This document shows positions 1 to 12,397 of a DNA stretch of 64,000 nucleotides, piece by piece. A program made the translations under genes and the position numbers. Below the pieces are notes generated by a model, which was not told the origin of the DNA, did no database searches, and was given only the letters and a program-made list of their open reading frames with translations. The first letter of the stretch is position 1, and every line of letters begins with the position of its first letter. This DNA comes from Hermatobates lingyangjiaoensis (taxonomy: Eukaryota > Arthropoda > Insecta > Hemiptera > Hermatobatidae): positions 620,001 through 684,000 of the forward strand of contig JAPFBL010000233.1 of assembly GCA_026182355.1 (NCBI GenBank), in the 5' to 3' direction.

Positions 1-184
1 TTGTGTTGACAATATATATGGAATATATTTGCTAACTATATACCTTAAAATAGATTTCAAGTAATAGCAGTAAATGATTATGACTAATGACAGCGATGTA
101 AAAATAAGGTAGTGGTTTTTTACCTGTACAGTTCTGGGTTGTTTTTCCCTGTTCTTTTGTTTAATTCACAGTATTCCATATCTA

Positions 185-215
<31 letters not shown>

Positions 216-810
216 TATATATATATTGATAAAAGTATTGACCGTGGAGTAGAAACAAAACTAAAGTTCATCGGGACTTTTTCATATGAAGAAGGTTTTA
301 AATAAAAACCAAAACATTGTCATTAAGAGTTTAATTTGAACCTGAGGAACTGACCGAGTTCCGATAAACATTAGTTTTTGTATATATAATTATATATATA
401 TATATCTCGAAAGGAGTTCTGTAGTGACTTTCTGTGTTCTTTACTATGTGTTAAAGTTTATATATATATATATTTAATATATTTAAATAAACATATTTAG
501 TTGGCATATATATTTAATTTTTTTTCATTAATTTTATTACATTAATTTATTAATTCTGTTCATTTAAATTTTATATTCATAAAGATTCCTTTTTATTATT
601 CTTTCCCATTGTTTTCTTCTTCAGCTTTTTCTATTCTTTTTTCGTTTTCGTTACGGTCAACCTGTATATACTCTGTGAGGCTGTCCAGTTGGCTTTTGCC
701 TTCTCACTGCTCACCTTTTTTTCCTTAGAACGACCGTTAAAAGGGTCTAATATTGAACGTGAATCCTATTATTTGTTATTCATTTGTATTTCTTAAATTT
801 ATATATATAC
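1..810. other. AT-rich intergenic DNA with short (TA)n tracts
   Basis: No gene is visible. The stretch holds TA dinucleotide runs near 186-232, 381-403 and 459-486. Open frames are short and full of low-complexity sequence. Confidence 0.6.
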
Positions 811-1110
811 ATTAGTATACTTTGGGAGCAGACCTTCTTTTAAACACATTTTGTTAAATGGCTTGCTTATTTTGAACCTTGTATGTCTCCTACATACCTT
901 CTCTAATTATCTTATATGAGTCTTCCATTTCATTGGTAACTTGTAAACCAGTTGACCAAATGATTTATTTTTGATATTTACAAAGGATCTGACGTTTTGT
1001 TCTACATCATCTAAATGTGGCATGGTCATCAAGGAAAGGCAATTCTTAACGGATGCCTGATGAAAGATGTAATTAAGGTAGCAAAACGTTTGAAGGATAT
1101 AAAGAATAAG
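811..1110 (-). pseudogene. Penelope-like element (PLE) remnant, N-terminal ORF piece beside a decayed 3' end
   Basis: On the minus strand, positions about 870-811 read a short peptide ending CLKEGLLPKYTNVYI, which then runs into TA-rich sequence. The same junction occurs near 8300, 20920, 35090 and 42300. Around 1048-1090 on the plus strand a CCTGATGA motif followed by GCAAAACG resembles a decayed version of the hammerhead-like PLE end seen elsewhere in the window. Assignment rests on similarity to the better copies here; the fragment has no coding capacity of its own. Confidence 0.45.
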
Positions 1111-2095
1111 CTTCTTTAGTAGGTTACTATGTTACTTGATCTGCATTAGTATATTGTAGGGCTGTATTTATAAATTCATAACATAAAACATAAAATTATA
1201 GAACTTTTGTCATGGCATTATTATATATTTTAACACAGATAAATATGACAAGATGATGTAATTTTTTCCACATTTTTACTATATGTTCTTAAATTACAAT
1301 GCCCCATACTGATAAATATTTAACGGCATTATTGTGCGCGCCGTAATTATAATTTTGATACCAAAAGCTCAATATTGCTATCAGTAACTACTGTCAACGA
1401 GTGTATTAAGCTGTAAAAGTGTTCCTTATTTGGGCGTTTGGTTTTATAGATCGGGAGTGTTCCGTGCCACTAGTATTCAAACGCCTTGAAAGGAAGCTTC
1501 TATAGCGAACCTTTGACAGGGGTTAAAAGGGTTGGAGAAGATTGACGCATAGATTAAGTGCTTAGACCAGGAGATTAGAATTGACAAGTAAGTTTCTGCA
1601 TAAATTGGTAGTAATTCAAGAGGTGAAGTGATTAATGAACTCTCATTTCAAATCCTATAGTATATCCATAATTTTCGGGGTGTAAAGGAGCACTAAGTGT
1701 AATATAGATAATTCAGATGCAAGTTTTTTTTTCTTGTCATTACAGCATTGAACCAGACCGAACACTCATAGGACATACAAGTAAATGAATGAATGACCAC
1801 CATACGGACAAGATCCTGTATATGAAGTACTATTGGGGTTTGAGAATTGAATACCTAATGGACTTCCTGTTGTCTTGTTCCTATTGTCATAAAGAACTGT
1901 TTAAGCGCTAATGTTGATAGAATAGACTAAAATCCACCAAGTTAATCTGGTTACAAATGAACTTCAAGAATCTTTATAATATGGTTACTATCATAATTTG
2001 TTTCCATATTTTCCATATTCCTATTTGTTTCCATATTTGTTCCTATGACCATAGAAGAAAACAAGTGGCCGACTCTTAGAATTCGTCAGTTTAAG
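1111..2095. other. Intergenic, nothing recognised
   Basis: No convincing coding or repeat structure was found. A slightly GC-richer piece lies near 1430-1520. Confidence 0.4.
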
Positions 2096-2099
2096 AACT

Positions 2100-2600
2100 T
2101 TGATCGTATTTATAAGGGTTCGGTCGTCCCCCCAAAGGGAAAGGTCCTTTAATACGGAACCAGGGCTCACCAAAGTGAGTGCCAGTTTTCAGGTCCATCT
2201 GCCAATTGATGGATTTACCCAATGTTAAGGGTTCAGGATTAAGTACCCTCTTGATATTCCTAAAGGCAATCTCCCGAGAAGATACTGCTTCTCACACAGT
2301 GACTCCTCAGAATGTTTTAACAAGTTTCAACACCAACGACGAGGCATGAGAAAAATCTTGTCTTTCCATGCCCTCGTGATGCAGATACTATTTTAAGAGC
2401 CCTCGGACACAGAGGTCTGTACCCCGCAAAACCTTCCTCCTGTTAACCGTTCACGTAATCAGCATAACCTGTTGCAATCTCTCGCCACGAGGACACCAAC
2501 GACTAGACCCATGAGAATAAGAGGGTCCACCACCCACACAGAATGAGAACCCTTCTCGGGAAGGGGTTCTCTCGGAGCCCTTGAAAAATCTCTATAACCA
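2100..2600 (-). repeat. Unidentified interspersed repeat X, copy 1
   Basis: This GC-richer block is related, in inverted orientation, to 4366-4740. Reverse-complementing 2150-2310 gives words shared with 4479-4650, such as TATCTTCTCGGGAG, GAGTCNCTGTGTG and GGACTTGAAAACTNGNACTC with scattered mismatches. Small frames inside it show no recognised domain. It is probably a fragment of a retrotransposon or a non-autonomous element. Confidence 0.5.
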
Positions 2601-3510
2601 TAGAAACCATACAAAAAATTCTAAATACAAAAACATATATTTTATTTTGTTTTACATAATCTAGAAACTTGAGACTTCCAGCTTGCAAGTCTGGTAAGCT
2701 AATAAAAGATTTTTCCAACCAAATCTCCTAAACAATATCATTTAAATATATCTATATTGTTAGTACGATATTGCTAGGTATAAGTTATATTTAGTGATGA
2801 ATGAACAGTTTTGTTTCATGATCTTATGTTATAGTCATTCAGCTAGATTTGTGCGTTGTATTTTCAAAAATCGCTGATCTAAATAGTTGTATAGTATGTT
2901 TATGAAAACTTCTCTTCAATACCCAGATTTATAACATTTACATTTTATAAAAGATAGATAATCCCTGAATTCCAACGCCTGTAAATAAGAAAAGACTATT
3001 AATTCACAAGCTTAATATAAAATATTATAAATTGTTTATTCTGAAACAATAGTAAATGAAAACAAACAGTTCAAAATTTGTTCCTAAAGAATAATAATAA
3101 ACGACTGTAGACTATTGATCATTGTAATAATCTGTATTATAACTGAAAATGACCTTAGAGAAGAGAAAGTTTGATTCTGAGCTTCGAGCTTAATTATAGA
3201 TAAGTGCAATCCACTGATAGTTGCCCGCTAATTGGCGTAAATCCCCAGCGATTTGGAAGACCCTCAATGTGGCCGATCTGACAATTAACTGGAAATCCTG
3301 CCCCCACTTAAAACTGCCGGTACATTTTTAGATTTAATTGTTTCTGTTATCATAAATTATTTATTTGTTCACCATAATTTTATTTGTTATTTTTAATCTA
3401 AACAGATATTTTTTTTTTTGTTATGGAGATTTCTTTATTACACATACATAAAGTATGTAATTCAGAAATCTATGTAATAAATTATTTATACATTAATATT
3501 ATGTTACAAG

Positions 3511-3570
<60 letters not shown>

Positions 3571-4365
3571 CAGTAATGATGACCTCTAGAATAATTCAAA
3601 TACAGATAATGAACACAGGTTTCTGTTTATCGTGATATTAAATTAATTTAATTTAATAATGACAACTATTTTAATAATATAGTCAGGGTTTTAAGGTTTT
3701 TAAATATATAACGTACTTAATATTCCATTTAAGGTAATATAATGCACATCTTCACAAATCACAGCCTTCCCGATCAATCTGTGCGTTTTTTCTGACAGCA
3801 GTCAATTACTTCAAAATTTATGATCAGTACTTATTAAAAAAGATTGTAATAAGTTTTCATATCAATGAATTTATTTTCTACTATTTAAAAAAAATGTAAG
3901 CATCTCTTCGTGTTTAGTGGCATTTATTGAGAAGGGGAATGACTGATTGATGGAGGATTGACTCCAGTTTGCTTGCTTTCCCATTTCCCAGAAATCATTT
4001 CAAGTTTTCTACTTTCAATTATATACAGGTAAAACTGAAAGAGATATCGTCTCGAAACGTAAATTTGTGTAAACTTTAAAAATGTCTTGGTACGAGTAAG
4101 TAATACATAGTAACTGGCTGATCAACTTTAGAGCACACGAAGCATTGAGTGGAATTCAGCGTTAAAATGTGTACGATGGGCAGGAAACCGTTTTAGCTTT
4201 AACAAATAATCTTTAAATGGCCTGTGACCAGTCATTTATTGTTGTAATAAGATTAAAGAGTTATATATAATAAAATTTAGATATAATTGTTTTACTTTGT
4301 TTTGTAACAGTAGGACCTTTGTCTAGAATTCCACCTCAGAACACTTAAAATGATCTCAGTACCAC
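2601..4365. other. AT-rich intergenic DNA including a (TA)n tract and a decayed PLE-like end
   Basis: A long (TA)n array interrupted once occupies about 3511-3570. Around 4029-4080 an ACTGAAAGAGA...TCTCGAAACG string has the stem II and GAAA layout of the hammerhead-like PLE ends, but its core is damaged. Nothing else is recognised. Confidence 0.4.
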
Positions 4366-4740
4366 GTGAATGGGGGAAACCCATCCAGGATTTCTTTAAG
4401 ATTCCCGTATAGCCGCCCATTGTTTGAGTTGGACTCGGGGTGTCTGTGGTTCCTCACCCATGTAGTACACTTTCTAGGGAGTCGCTGTGTGCGAACTGGT
4501 ATCTTCTCGGGAGGCTCCCCCCATAATAAGAAGAGGGAGCTAGACCCTCGATCGTTACCATTGAAAGGAAAAGGTAAGTTCCACCAGTTGGTAGGTGGAC
4601 TTGAAAACTAGTACTCACTTTTGAAGTGATGCCCGGCTCCAGGTCAAAGGGCACTTGCCATTCGGAGGAAACGGCCAAATCCTCACGGATACTAGGGAAG
4701 TCCTAAAACTGATGACTTGGGAGGAGTCGACCGCCTGTTT
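4366..4740 (+). repeat. Unidentified interspersed repeat X, copy 2
   Basis: This is the inverted counterpart of 2100-2600, about 1.8 kb away. It is open in short frames on both strands, but no protein family is recognised in either. The GC content contrasts with the flanks. Confidence 0.5.
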
Positions 4741-5740
4741 GTTATATAACCGTATATTTATCTATTAGTTAAAATAGACTAATTTCATTTACTCATACAG
4801 AAAAACTATTTATGCATTCCGTTCAAATATTTTCCTCAAAAACAAAACTTATCATCTCCCAAACGTGCTTTTCTTTGGTGATAATTCTTCTATTATCAAA
4901 TGAAACGTCTATCAAAGTCACAATTACTTGGTTCTACAATCTCAAACTTCATTACTAAAATTTGTTAAGACTCATTCATAATAATAAACTTAATTGTTTA
5001 TAAGGTGCAATAATAAATTGTTTAAAAAAGTTAAATAAAATAGGGACAAAGTACTTAAAACAATACAAAAGGTAAAAAGAACCTTCACTTAGAATTCAAC
5101 AGCAGCTCTTATATAGCAACTTATTAACCTTAAATTTCATCAAAGTAGAAATCTTTTTTACCAATTATTATTTTAACGAAAACAAAAATTAAACTCATTT
5201 ACCATCAAAATTATTCAAATTAAGCCAAAATAATAACTTTTGAAGGTTTCCTGCTATTAACAGTAAACGTTTCATATAATTTTATTTTTTTTTAAAATAA
5301 TACATTAATTAGTTGTTATTATTGTTAGTTGCCTATTGTTTTTACTATTATTAGTGAGACAAACAATTTTGGTTAGTTTTATTTGTTAAATTTGCTACTT
5401 ATTAAACTAAGTTTTTAAATTGAAAAAATTGTTAGCACAGTATTTGACCTACACTGTGGTTATCATAAGGCTTATTTACAAATCAAATTTATAAGACCAA
5501 TCTTAGTTTACTTCTTTGGTGGCAATATCTACCGTACATTAGTGGCATAGTAATAGTTTTTTTAACGACTATCTGGCTAGTCTATAAAGCCGAAGTGAAG
5601 GATCATTCAACCTTCCAATAAATATTTTCAACTTCCTGTGAAGAGAGGTTAGTACTATATTGAGAATACCACATATAAGAGTGCATTACTGCTCTGTTAT
5701 ATGAAATTAGTTATCTTCAAAACATAATTGGCCACTTTTT
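4741..5740. other. AT-rich intergenic DNA
   Basis: Nothing recognised; long A/T runs and no coding signal. Confidence 0.5.
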
Positions 5741-5741
5741 C

Positions 5742-5866
5742 AAATCTAAAATAGACGATAAATCAACTCTTCAAAAAAATTCTAAAATCTAAAATAGACG
5801 ATAAATCAACTCTTCAAAAAAATTCTAAAATCTAAAATAGACGATAAATCAACTCTTCAAAAAAAT
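5742..5866. repeat. 43-bp tandem repeat, about three copies
   Basis: The unit containing TAGACGATAAATCAACTC recurs with exact spacing of 43 bp (the TCT at 5745, 5788 and 5831). The copies are almost identical, implying recent expansion. A looser relative of the unit (CAAATCAACTCT) appears again near 6010. Confidence 0.85.
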
Positions 5867-6360
5867 TTTTTCCGATTACATTCTTCAGAGTTGAAGAGGA
5901 GGTGCTGTAGTGCAATGTCTACTACTAAGTGCCTTGTAGCGCACTTGAAAAATAGTAGAATTCCTTCAACGAACTCCTGGTTCATCCTTAAAGCCAGAAG
6001 TTTACGACAAATCAACTCTCTAGTAAAATTTGTCAAATTTCTTTCTCTGTGAGGTAAAGGGAGATAGTAAACTAACATGATCTTGTCAGAGAGTAGTAAA
6101 TCTCCAACTATCTTCGGACTATTCTTCAAACCAGAAATGGTCGTAGGGTCGGCAATATAACATCTAAAATGTCATTCTCCGCAATGATATTAAAATTATT
6201 ATTAAAGGAATATCTACTTCTAAGTGCAATTCCTTGTTATTGTGAGAATGTTGTGTTTAGAAAGCCTCTCCGGTTGGTTCTTCAAATCAAACCAGTTTGC
6301 CAAAAAAAAAATCCAATTTTTTTCTTCATGGGGAGAAAGATGTACTGTAGTGTCAATATC
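5867..6360. other. Intergenic, nothing recognised
   Basis: Short open frames exist on both strands (for example 5857-6129 minus) but resemble no known family. Words from the adjacent 43-bp repeat recur, so this may be an older part of the same array. Confidence 0.4.
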
Positions 6361-6379
6361 TAAGGGTTTATTTATATAT

Positions 6380-6780
6380 CTAATTATATATATCTATTTA
6401 TATATATACACTTAAACACAGAGAAAAGAACACAGAAAGATACTTCAGAACTCACTTCGATATTTCGACATCCGTCGTCATCGGTGCGAAGTACTCGCGT
6501 TGAGAAGCAAACTGCTACTGGCCTCCAGAGTAACTCGTGGAACCACCGCAATGCTGCCCCCTAGCGGAGGAGAGGAAAAATAGAAATCCCTCCAATATTT
6601 ATTTAGAAAACAAGATAAAAAGTATATAAAATACGAAATAATAATTATAAAATAATAATAATAATAATAATAATAAAATAAAAAATAATTAACGGTACAG
6701 GTTAAGACCAGGAGGAGAACGAGCCCCAAGGAGGCATATGAATGCCTCTTCGGAAGCTCTAAGGGTGAAATGGGAATTAG
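6380..6780 (-). pseudogene. PLE 3' fragment: endonuclease C-terminus plus terminal region
   Basis: On the minus strand, about 6762-6690 reads TLRASEEAFICLLGARSPPG, nearly the same as the C-terminus of the GIY-YIG endonuclease fragment at 50378-50818 and the plus-strand piece at 45350-45420. It is followed by a 3' untranslated stretch and, at about 6490-6455, a family E terminal motif (CCGATGACGACGGATGTCGAAATATCG). Both ends lie in TA-rich sequence (about 6370-6410 and 6797-6830). The GIY-YIG domain is the endonuclease that PLEs use for target-primed insertion; only its tail survives here. Confidence 0.7.
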
Positions 6781-6830
6781 ACTCGGGGATTTATTATTTA
6801 TATATATATTTATATATCTTATTTATATAT

Positions 6831-7825
6831 TTAAGGTCAAGTGTTTATAAGGGTTCATTTGAACCTCTTGAATCCATTCGCCACTATAGAACAGTAAAAT
6901 GATAGTGGTATAACATCTTTCACAACATTGTGCCTTTATCGCCGAATCATAAACTGGCGTCGTTAACACAACTTTTTCATGTTATAAACCTTTTTCTCAA
7001 ACTTGTTTTAATCCAGAGTTCATCATACCTGTTTTATGTATGAATTTTCAGCTTTTGTCTTGATCGATAATATAAATACATTGTGCATGTAATTGCTTGG
7101 TTATAATCTATATGCTTTATATTACTTTCATTAATAATTCGAAGGAAATAAAATACAAAATGGCCAGTAGAAGAAAATATAAATTACTCAAAATAGATGT
7201 TAATATAAGCAAGCAAACAAGACGGAATGAAACGGAAAAACAAGCGATTATTTTATTTATAATGCGTAAGTAATAGTTATAAAATAAATACTTTTGATAA
7301 AGTTATTTACTCCAATTATTAATTCTAAAAAACTTCAAATTTAGGAATGAAACTATACATATACTTTTAAAAACATTTTGAAAAACCTAAAGCTTGTGGA
7401 AAATCTAATATAAAAAATTTGTTCATCCGCTAATTGAAGGACCGATTTATTTTAGTTTGAATAGCTTTTCTAAATAACTCCCTAGGAAGTGGCTATTAGG
7501 GAAATATGGTTTTTATGTTTCGGTTTAAAACAAATTCCTCAATATAACAGGGTAATTGGGAGAGTCTGTTAATTTTGATATGAATTTATTTAAATCTTGC
7601 ATGGTTTAATTATAACAATACTGGTACTGTTATATATAAGAGTATGATATACACAAACTTTTGTGGTACTATCATTATGTACTAACATTTTGCAATATTA
7701 TATGATTTTATGTAATTAACATAAAATTACATAACATGTCTAATATCCTAACCATTTATGGTTTGATCTCAAGTTTTCATCCATTAATTTAATGTAATTA
7801 TAAATTGATTCCTGTCTACCTTATT
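6831..7825. other. AT-rich intergenic DNA
   Basis: Nothing recognised. Confidence 0.5.
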
Positions 7826-7829
7826 TTCT

Positions 7830-7995
7830 GTGAACGGGCGCGCATGCGGCAACACTGTTGGTCTCCAACCGTCTCTGAACCAGTGCGCTTGGTTTCCCTC
7901 TCTTATCTCTCCTGAAGACGGTTCAAACCGAAAATTAGAGACTGTAAGTGTGTTCTTTTGATTTCTCTATGTTTCTTTGTTTATATTGAACTAGA
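7830..7995 (+). mobile_element. PLE 3' terminal fragment, ends in (TA)n
   Basis: A GC-richer stretch is followed by a CTGAAGA core and an AGACTGTAAGTGTGTTCTTT end, then a TA tract from about 7997. The ending AGTNTGTAAGTGTGTTNCTT recurs at 13597-13612 and 46435-46450. The element is 5'-truncated and has no ORF. Confidence 0.55.
7908..7941 (+). ncRNA. Hammerhead-like ribozyme motif in PLE end
   Basis: Stem I UCUC lies directly before the core CUGAAGA (7912-7918). One extra C follows, then stem II GGU/ACC (or GGUU/AACC), then GAAA (7930-7933), AUUA and stem I GAGA. Stem III would be a single pair and the cleavage triplet UUA. All required core bases are present apart from the one-base insertion after A9. 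Activity is unproven. Confidence 0.45.
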
Positions 7996-8079
7996 TATAT
8001 ATATATATATATAAAGATTTCACATAAACACGTGAAACAACAATCAATGATCAAACCACAATAAGAAATGGGAAAACAA

Positions 8080-8122
8080 GACTAAGATCTTTCAACCTTA
8101 ACAAGCGGTCTTCGTCAGAGTC
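8080..8122 (-). ncRNA. Hammerhead-like motif, family A, minus arm
   Basis: The reverse complement has stem I GACU, core CUGACGA, an extra A, stem II GACC/GGUU (one inner pair lost), GAAA, GAUC, UU and stem I AGUC. It faces the plus-strand copy at 8140-8182. Confidence 0.5.
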
Positions 8123-8139
8123 CAAAACCCGGGTTTTTT

Positions 8140-8182
8140 GACTCTGACGAAGACCGCTTGTTACGGTTGAAAGATCTTAGTC
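8140..8182 (+). ncRNA. Hammerhead-like motif, family A, plus arm
   Basis: Stem I GACU (8140-8143) pairs with AGUC (8179-8182). Core CUGACGA (8144-8150) is followed by one extra A, stem II GACCG/CGGUU with a 7-nt loop, GAAA (8169-8172), and GAUCUU. In the last, A15.1-U16.1 and G15.2-C16.2 form a 2-bp stem III and CUU is the NUH cleavage triplet. Confidence 0.55.
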
Positions 8183-8215
8183 TTGTTTTCCTATTTCTTA
8201 TTGTGGTTTGATCAT

Positions 8216-8218
<3 letters not shown>

Positions 8219-8256
<38 letters not shown>
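8219..8256. repeat. (TA)n microsatellite
   Basis: A pure TA run separates the foldback from a PLE N-terminal fragment. Confidence 0.95.
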
Positions 8257-8259
<3 letters not shown>

Positions 8260-8412
8260 AGGTAGGCAGCAAATCTTCTTTTAAACATGTTGATTTGAAA
8301 TATGTAGTAGCCTCTGAATTTACAAATTTTTGTACCAAGTGTATTGGTATACCAATACTACGTTGAAAGATCTTAGTCTTGTTTTCCCATTTCTTATTGT
8401 GGTTTGATCATA
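8257..8412 (-). pseudogene. PLE N-terminal fragment and a partial family A arm
   Basis: On the minus strand about 8300-8257 reads a CLKEDLLPTYT-like peptide (frame partly decayed) entering the TA run, as at 811, 35090 and 42300. At 8361-8411 an isolated plus-strand half of family A (CGTTGAAAGATCTTAG to TGGTTTGATCA) follows, lacking the CUGACGA half. Confidence 0.5.
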
Positions 8413-10050
8413 TATATATTATGCAAACATTATCAATGATGTAGATAGGTATTGAATAATGTCCATCATGTAAAATTATTTACGAGAAGAGAAAAAATAC
8501 TACCTCAGAAAACTCTTGTTTCACACGACGGACTGAAGATGCACTTGGTCCTAAGAAACTGTTTAAGGGTTCATGAAGTCAGAAAAGGACATAGTAAAGT
8601 GTAGAATGTTCTTTAGTTTCTACAGTAAAGCCTAGTGTCAGTTCTTGTTGACGATTTAAGTCCTAGAATAAACCCTGGTGTCAGAACCTGTTGAGTATTT
8701 AAGTCCTAAAGTAAGCCGTAGTGTCAGATCGTGTTGATGACTTAAGCCTTATCAAGAAAGACACCATGATAGAATTAATTTTGCTCAAGGGAAGAAGCGA
8801 TAAAGTGCTGATATTGATGTATAGTTGAGTGTTTTTGACTTAAGATAAATTGATGTTGACTGTAAATATTGATGGATTTAAAAGGAATTTATATAATATA
8901 ACTCGTAAATAGTTCAAGTATATTAGTTTATATGGGGAATACGGGTAGATTATTTTAATTGAATTTAAGATCATAATACTGATTAACCTTTTTTCCACAG
9001 ATTTTTCAAAGTACATGGAAAGAACACTATTAAAGAAAAATATGGCAAGTTTTCCGAGGAAATACTTAAATACATTCACGATTTGATGGCTTATGAATTC
9101 CTTATGGTATTATAAACAACACACATTTCATGTTGGACGTCAAAAGGACAAATCTTCTATTAGAATATAAAGTTGTAATAGGCCAGATAAATTATCGAGT
9201 AGTTTTTCAAAAAATGATTTGGCGAAAATAGACTTGCAAATAATTACCATAAATATGAACTATTCTATGATTTGTAAGAAAAAACTGAATAACCTTCTTA
9301 TCAAAGAAACATATGGAAAAATTAAAGTCTATCGCATTTCAGTTCATACAGATTAATGAAACTGAAATGCCCATGACTGAATTCAAGTGTTCAAGGATAA
9401 CATCCTCTGCTTGTCCAGACAATATGAAAATTAAAAAGTGTATATTACCTAATTAATAGTAATGAATAAAGACAATAAAAAAGGCGAATAAATGAAATAA
9501 TACAGAAAGGTAAAACAAATTGATAATTGTGTTGCATAACTGATTCCGGACTATTTACAACTTCAAAAGCAACCAGCCGCAATAATTTGTATCATTATTT
9601 CAGTAAAGTTTTACTTACTGGTGACTAAATCAATTGTTCTAAAATTTTGTCATTCGTTTGATATTATTTCTTTATAAATTATCGTTAATTATTTTTTTCA
9701 AAGAGAAATATTTCAGCTCTATCTTCAAATTTAGTTTGTATTTTTCCACTCCTATTGTATATTTTTATTTAGATTCATTCATAGAGATTATTTGAGTATA
9801 TTTCGAACTGCTCAATCCTTCTGTGTTTGAAATGCTCTGTCCTTCCGTATTTAAACTGCTCAATTTTCTGAATAAGATGAAAAATATGTAAATTGTGTTT
9901 CTGTGATTACTACTGAAACTTTGATGTATGTAGTAGAAGAATTCAGGAAGGAATAATGAAGCAATGCACCAAAGCTTGGCATAGGTAGACAAACTGCAAT
10001 AACATGTCGTAGAATAACATGAGATCTTGTAGACCACAATAGAATGAATA
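8413..10050. other. AT-rich intergenic DNA
   Basis: A loosely repeated motif of the form AAGTCCTA..GTAAGCC.TAGTGTCAG..CTTGTTGA lies near 8625-8745, about three diverged units spaced some 55-60 bp. Nothing else is recognised. Confidence 0.4.
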
Positions 10051-10057
10051 TTGTTCT

Positions 10058-10392
10058 ACTTGTAAGGCTAGGTGGCAGTGACTATTCCACAAAAGAACAT
10101 GTATAGGTTAAAGATAGGCACTTTGTGACACCATACATGAACATTCTACATTGGGAGTTCTACATTTTGCCTAACTTAAGTGTATTTAGAGAAGGGATCT
10201 TTACGGATACCTGACATTGTACAGGTTAGGAGGACGTCGGCTAATCTCCAATCTTAACGCTCTATCTGATTGACGACGTATACAGATTTTTTTTCATCTA
10301 CTCTGTGAATAAATCGAGAACAAGAGTTGATATCGAACCCCGGATCTACCAGTCCATAGTAAAATACATAGGACACCAGGCTATCCCTTCCC
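10058..10392 (-). mobile_element. tRNA-derived SINE, diverged copy
   Basis: On the minus strand it has the tRNA-like head with B box CCGGGGTTCGATA near 10345-10330. The body includes the complement of GTACAGG..GACGT, then CACAAAGTGCC and a GGCAGTG-type end at about 10070. It is clearly older than the copy at 54979. Confidence 0.75.
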
Positions 10393-12055
10393 AATGATTA
10401 ATGAATTTGTTACAAGTGATGTAGGAATTAATTGAATAAACTTGAATCACGTACCGGAGAGCTGTGCAATTTTAAACATGTTTTTCTGAATGCTCTTATA
10501 TTTGATGTAGTAAAACATTTATATTTTAAACTTGAAGTCACGTATTACGATATAATTTAAATATATGAATTATTATCCATATTTTATACAAATATAAAAG
10601 AAATTATGTAACAAACTTACATGAGGTTATTAGCAAGATATAAAGTTTAAAATAAAACTTTTTTAAAAGTAGGTTACATACTGCATAGATATTAAACAAT
10701 CATTAGAAAAGTGGAAGTTACGTACTAGAGTACAGTGTAATTCGGAAAGCAATTTTAAATATAAAACCAATGTTTCATACATTTTGTATATTCTTTAATA
10801 ACTCTTGTACTGTGAACCACTCTTTAGTGCTTTTAATGAAATTTTAGTATAATTTGCAGAATTATTGATTATTTTGTTTTGTTTACCTATACTTGATTAC
10901 CGTTACCATTAAACATTAAGTGACAAAATCACCACTTTGGTTAACTAATGATTATAAAAACATTACCGAAATACTTTGGAAACATGATAGAGAAGCATTT
11001 TATTTGTTTGTAGTATGGTTTGTGTGCCGTGGTGTTATGAGGGTTGTTCACAGGTATATCAGTCAAAACAATAGGCTGCTTTGTAAGCCTTGCATGTCTT
11101 CTCGCTTTGATCTATGTGTCAATATGTGCCGCACTCCATTCAAACGCATGGTTTTTTTTTTACCTATGTCGCTAGGAGATTGAATTTGATTCTTTGTAGC
11201 CAGATGAAATCAGTGCTGGGACTGGCCAAGCTGATTTGTTCGTGCCTCATCGACCTCTCTCCCCCCCAACCCCCTTAGTCCACAGAGATGTGAAATTCAA
11301 TTTGATTCATTTTCCTGCTGCTGAATCGTTAAATAGCATCCCCTCACTCCACCCCTTCGATTAAATCGAGAGTGAAAATTGCAGATTGTGCCACTACTGT
11401 CTGTAAATTTGATTCATATTCCGTTTATTTAAATATTTACATGGTGTAAAAAAAAAAATCTGTTTTACCTGGAGCACATTTAAAACCTAATTCCGTATTT
11501 TATCTCTCTCACATGTCACCCAAAACATTCTCTTCCACTCAGCTATCAAGCAAATAAACTGGCCCGCTTAATAGAAATATAAAATTTCCCCAGAACTACC
11601 ATTTTTTTTTTCTTTTCTTATTAAAATGCTTTATAATCCTAATATTTATTTTAGAAAAAAAAAACTCGCCAGCAGTTCTGATTGATTATAAAGCTTTTTC
11701 AAGTTAGTAAATATCAAACTTGTATATTGTTTCCACGAATTCCACGAAATAAAATAGTTAGGTAGAAATCTTTTTTCACACTCAGGAAAATATGTTTTAG
11801 TTCTACACAAAATATAGATTAGCATAATCCATAAATGGTTTACGATATCATTTGAAGGACATTTCAAGGAATTCAAACACAACTCACTTTCAGAAACAAA
11901 GACTAGTAAAGAAATTACTTTTATTTACTACAATCTTGTATTTGGTCAAACTCTCAGCACATCTAAATCATTAATAATCTAATCTAATTCATTTTATAAT
12001 ATTGCTTAGTTTAGAAAAAATAACAGTATAAACTAAATAAGAGAATAGAGTCACA
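10393..12055. other. AT-rich intergenic DNA
   Basis: A C-rich patch (11255-11280) is the only compositional feature. No coding region is supported. Confidence 0.5.
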
Positions 12056-12058
12056 CCC

Positions 12059-12361
12059 TTGAAAACATTGACGTTAACTCTTCCCTTATACCATATACCA
12101 ACACCCAACGAATGTCTTCATGCAATGACTAGCAATAAACTAGAATTTTCAAAAGAACACACAGAAAAGAAAGCAGTTATTAGTCTTCTGGGCGGTAAAT
12201 CTGATCCTGGATTAACCTCAATCGTTAATTATTCCTTTATTTATTTTATTTATTTTTTCTATAAGTTGCTATTAGCTTTTAATTTTATTTTAGTTAAATG
12301 TTTTCATTCATTTAATTTTTATTTTGCTTTTATTTGTTTATCTTATTTGTCTCCCTTTCTC

Positions 12362-12382
<21 letters not shown>
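12059..12382 (+). pseudogene. PLE endonuclease C-terminal fragment with 3' tail
   Basis: Positions about 12172-12217 read AVISLLGGKSDPGLTS, matching the conserved tail of the GIY-YIG endonuclease (compare LISLLGGRSAPG at 45380). Upstream, CTAGAATTTTCAAAGAACACACAGAAAAGAAA resembles 45243-45275, as if two terminal pieces were joined. The fragment runs into (TA)n at about 12365. It is non-functional. Confidence 0.55.

Positions 12383-12394
<12 letters not shown>

Positions 12395-12397
<3 letters not shown>

Larger units (their letters stand above)
8013..8219. mobile_element. Foldback element family A, copy 1 (PLE-derived palindrome)
   Basis: Two long inverted arms of about 95 bp meet at a centre near 8131. 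The outer ends read CACGTG...CAATGATCAAACCACAAT and its complement, and (TA)n lies on both sides (about 7996-8012 and 8219-8256). Family A has about ten copies or relics in the window (8.0, 12.4, 14.9, 18.8, 34.8, 35.0, 36.1, 37.5, 40.3, 47.1, 50.8, 60.1 kb). It has no ORF, so it is non-autonomous. PLE origin is inferred from the shared terminal layout and association with PLE coding pieces. Confidence 0.8.
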
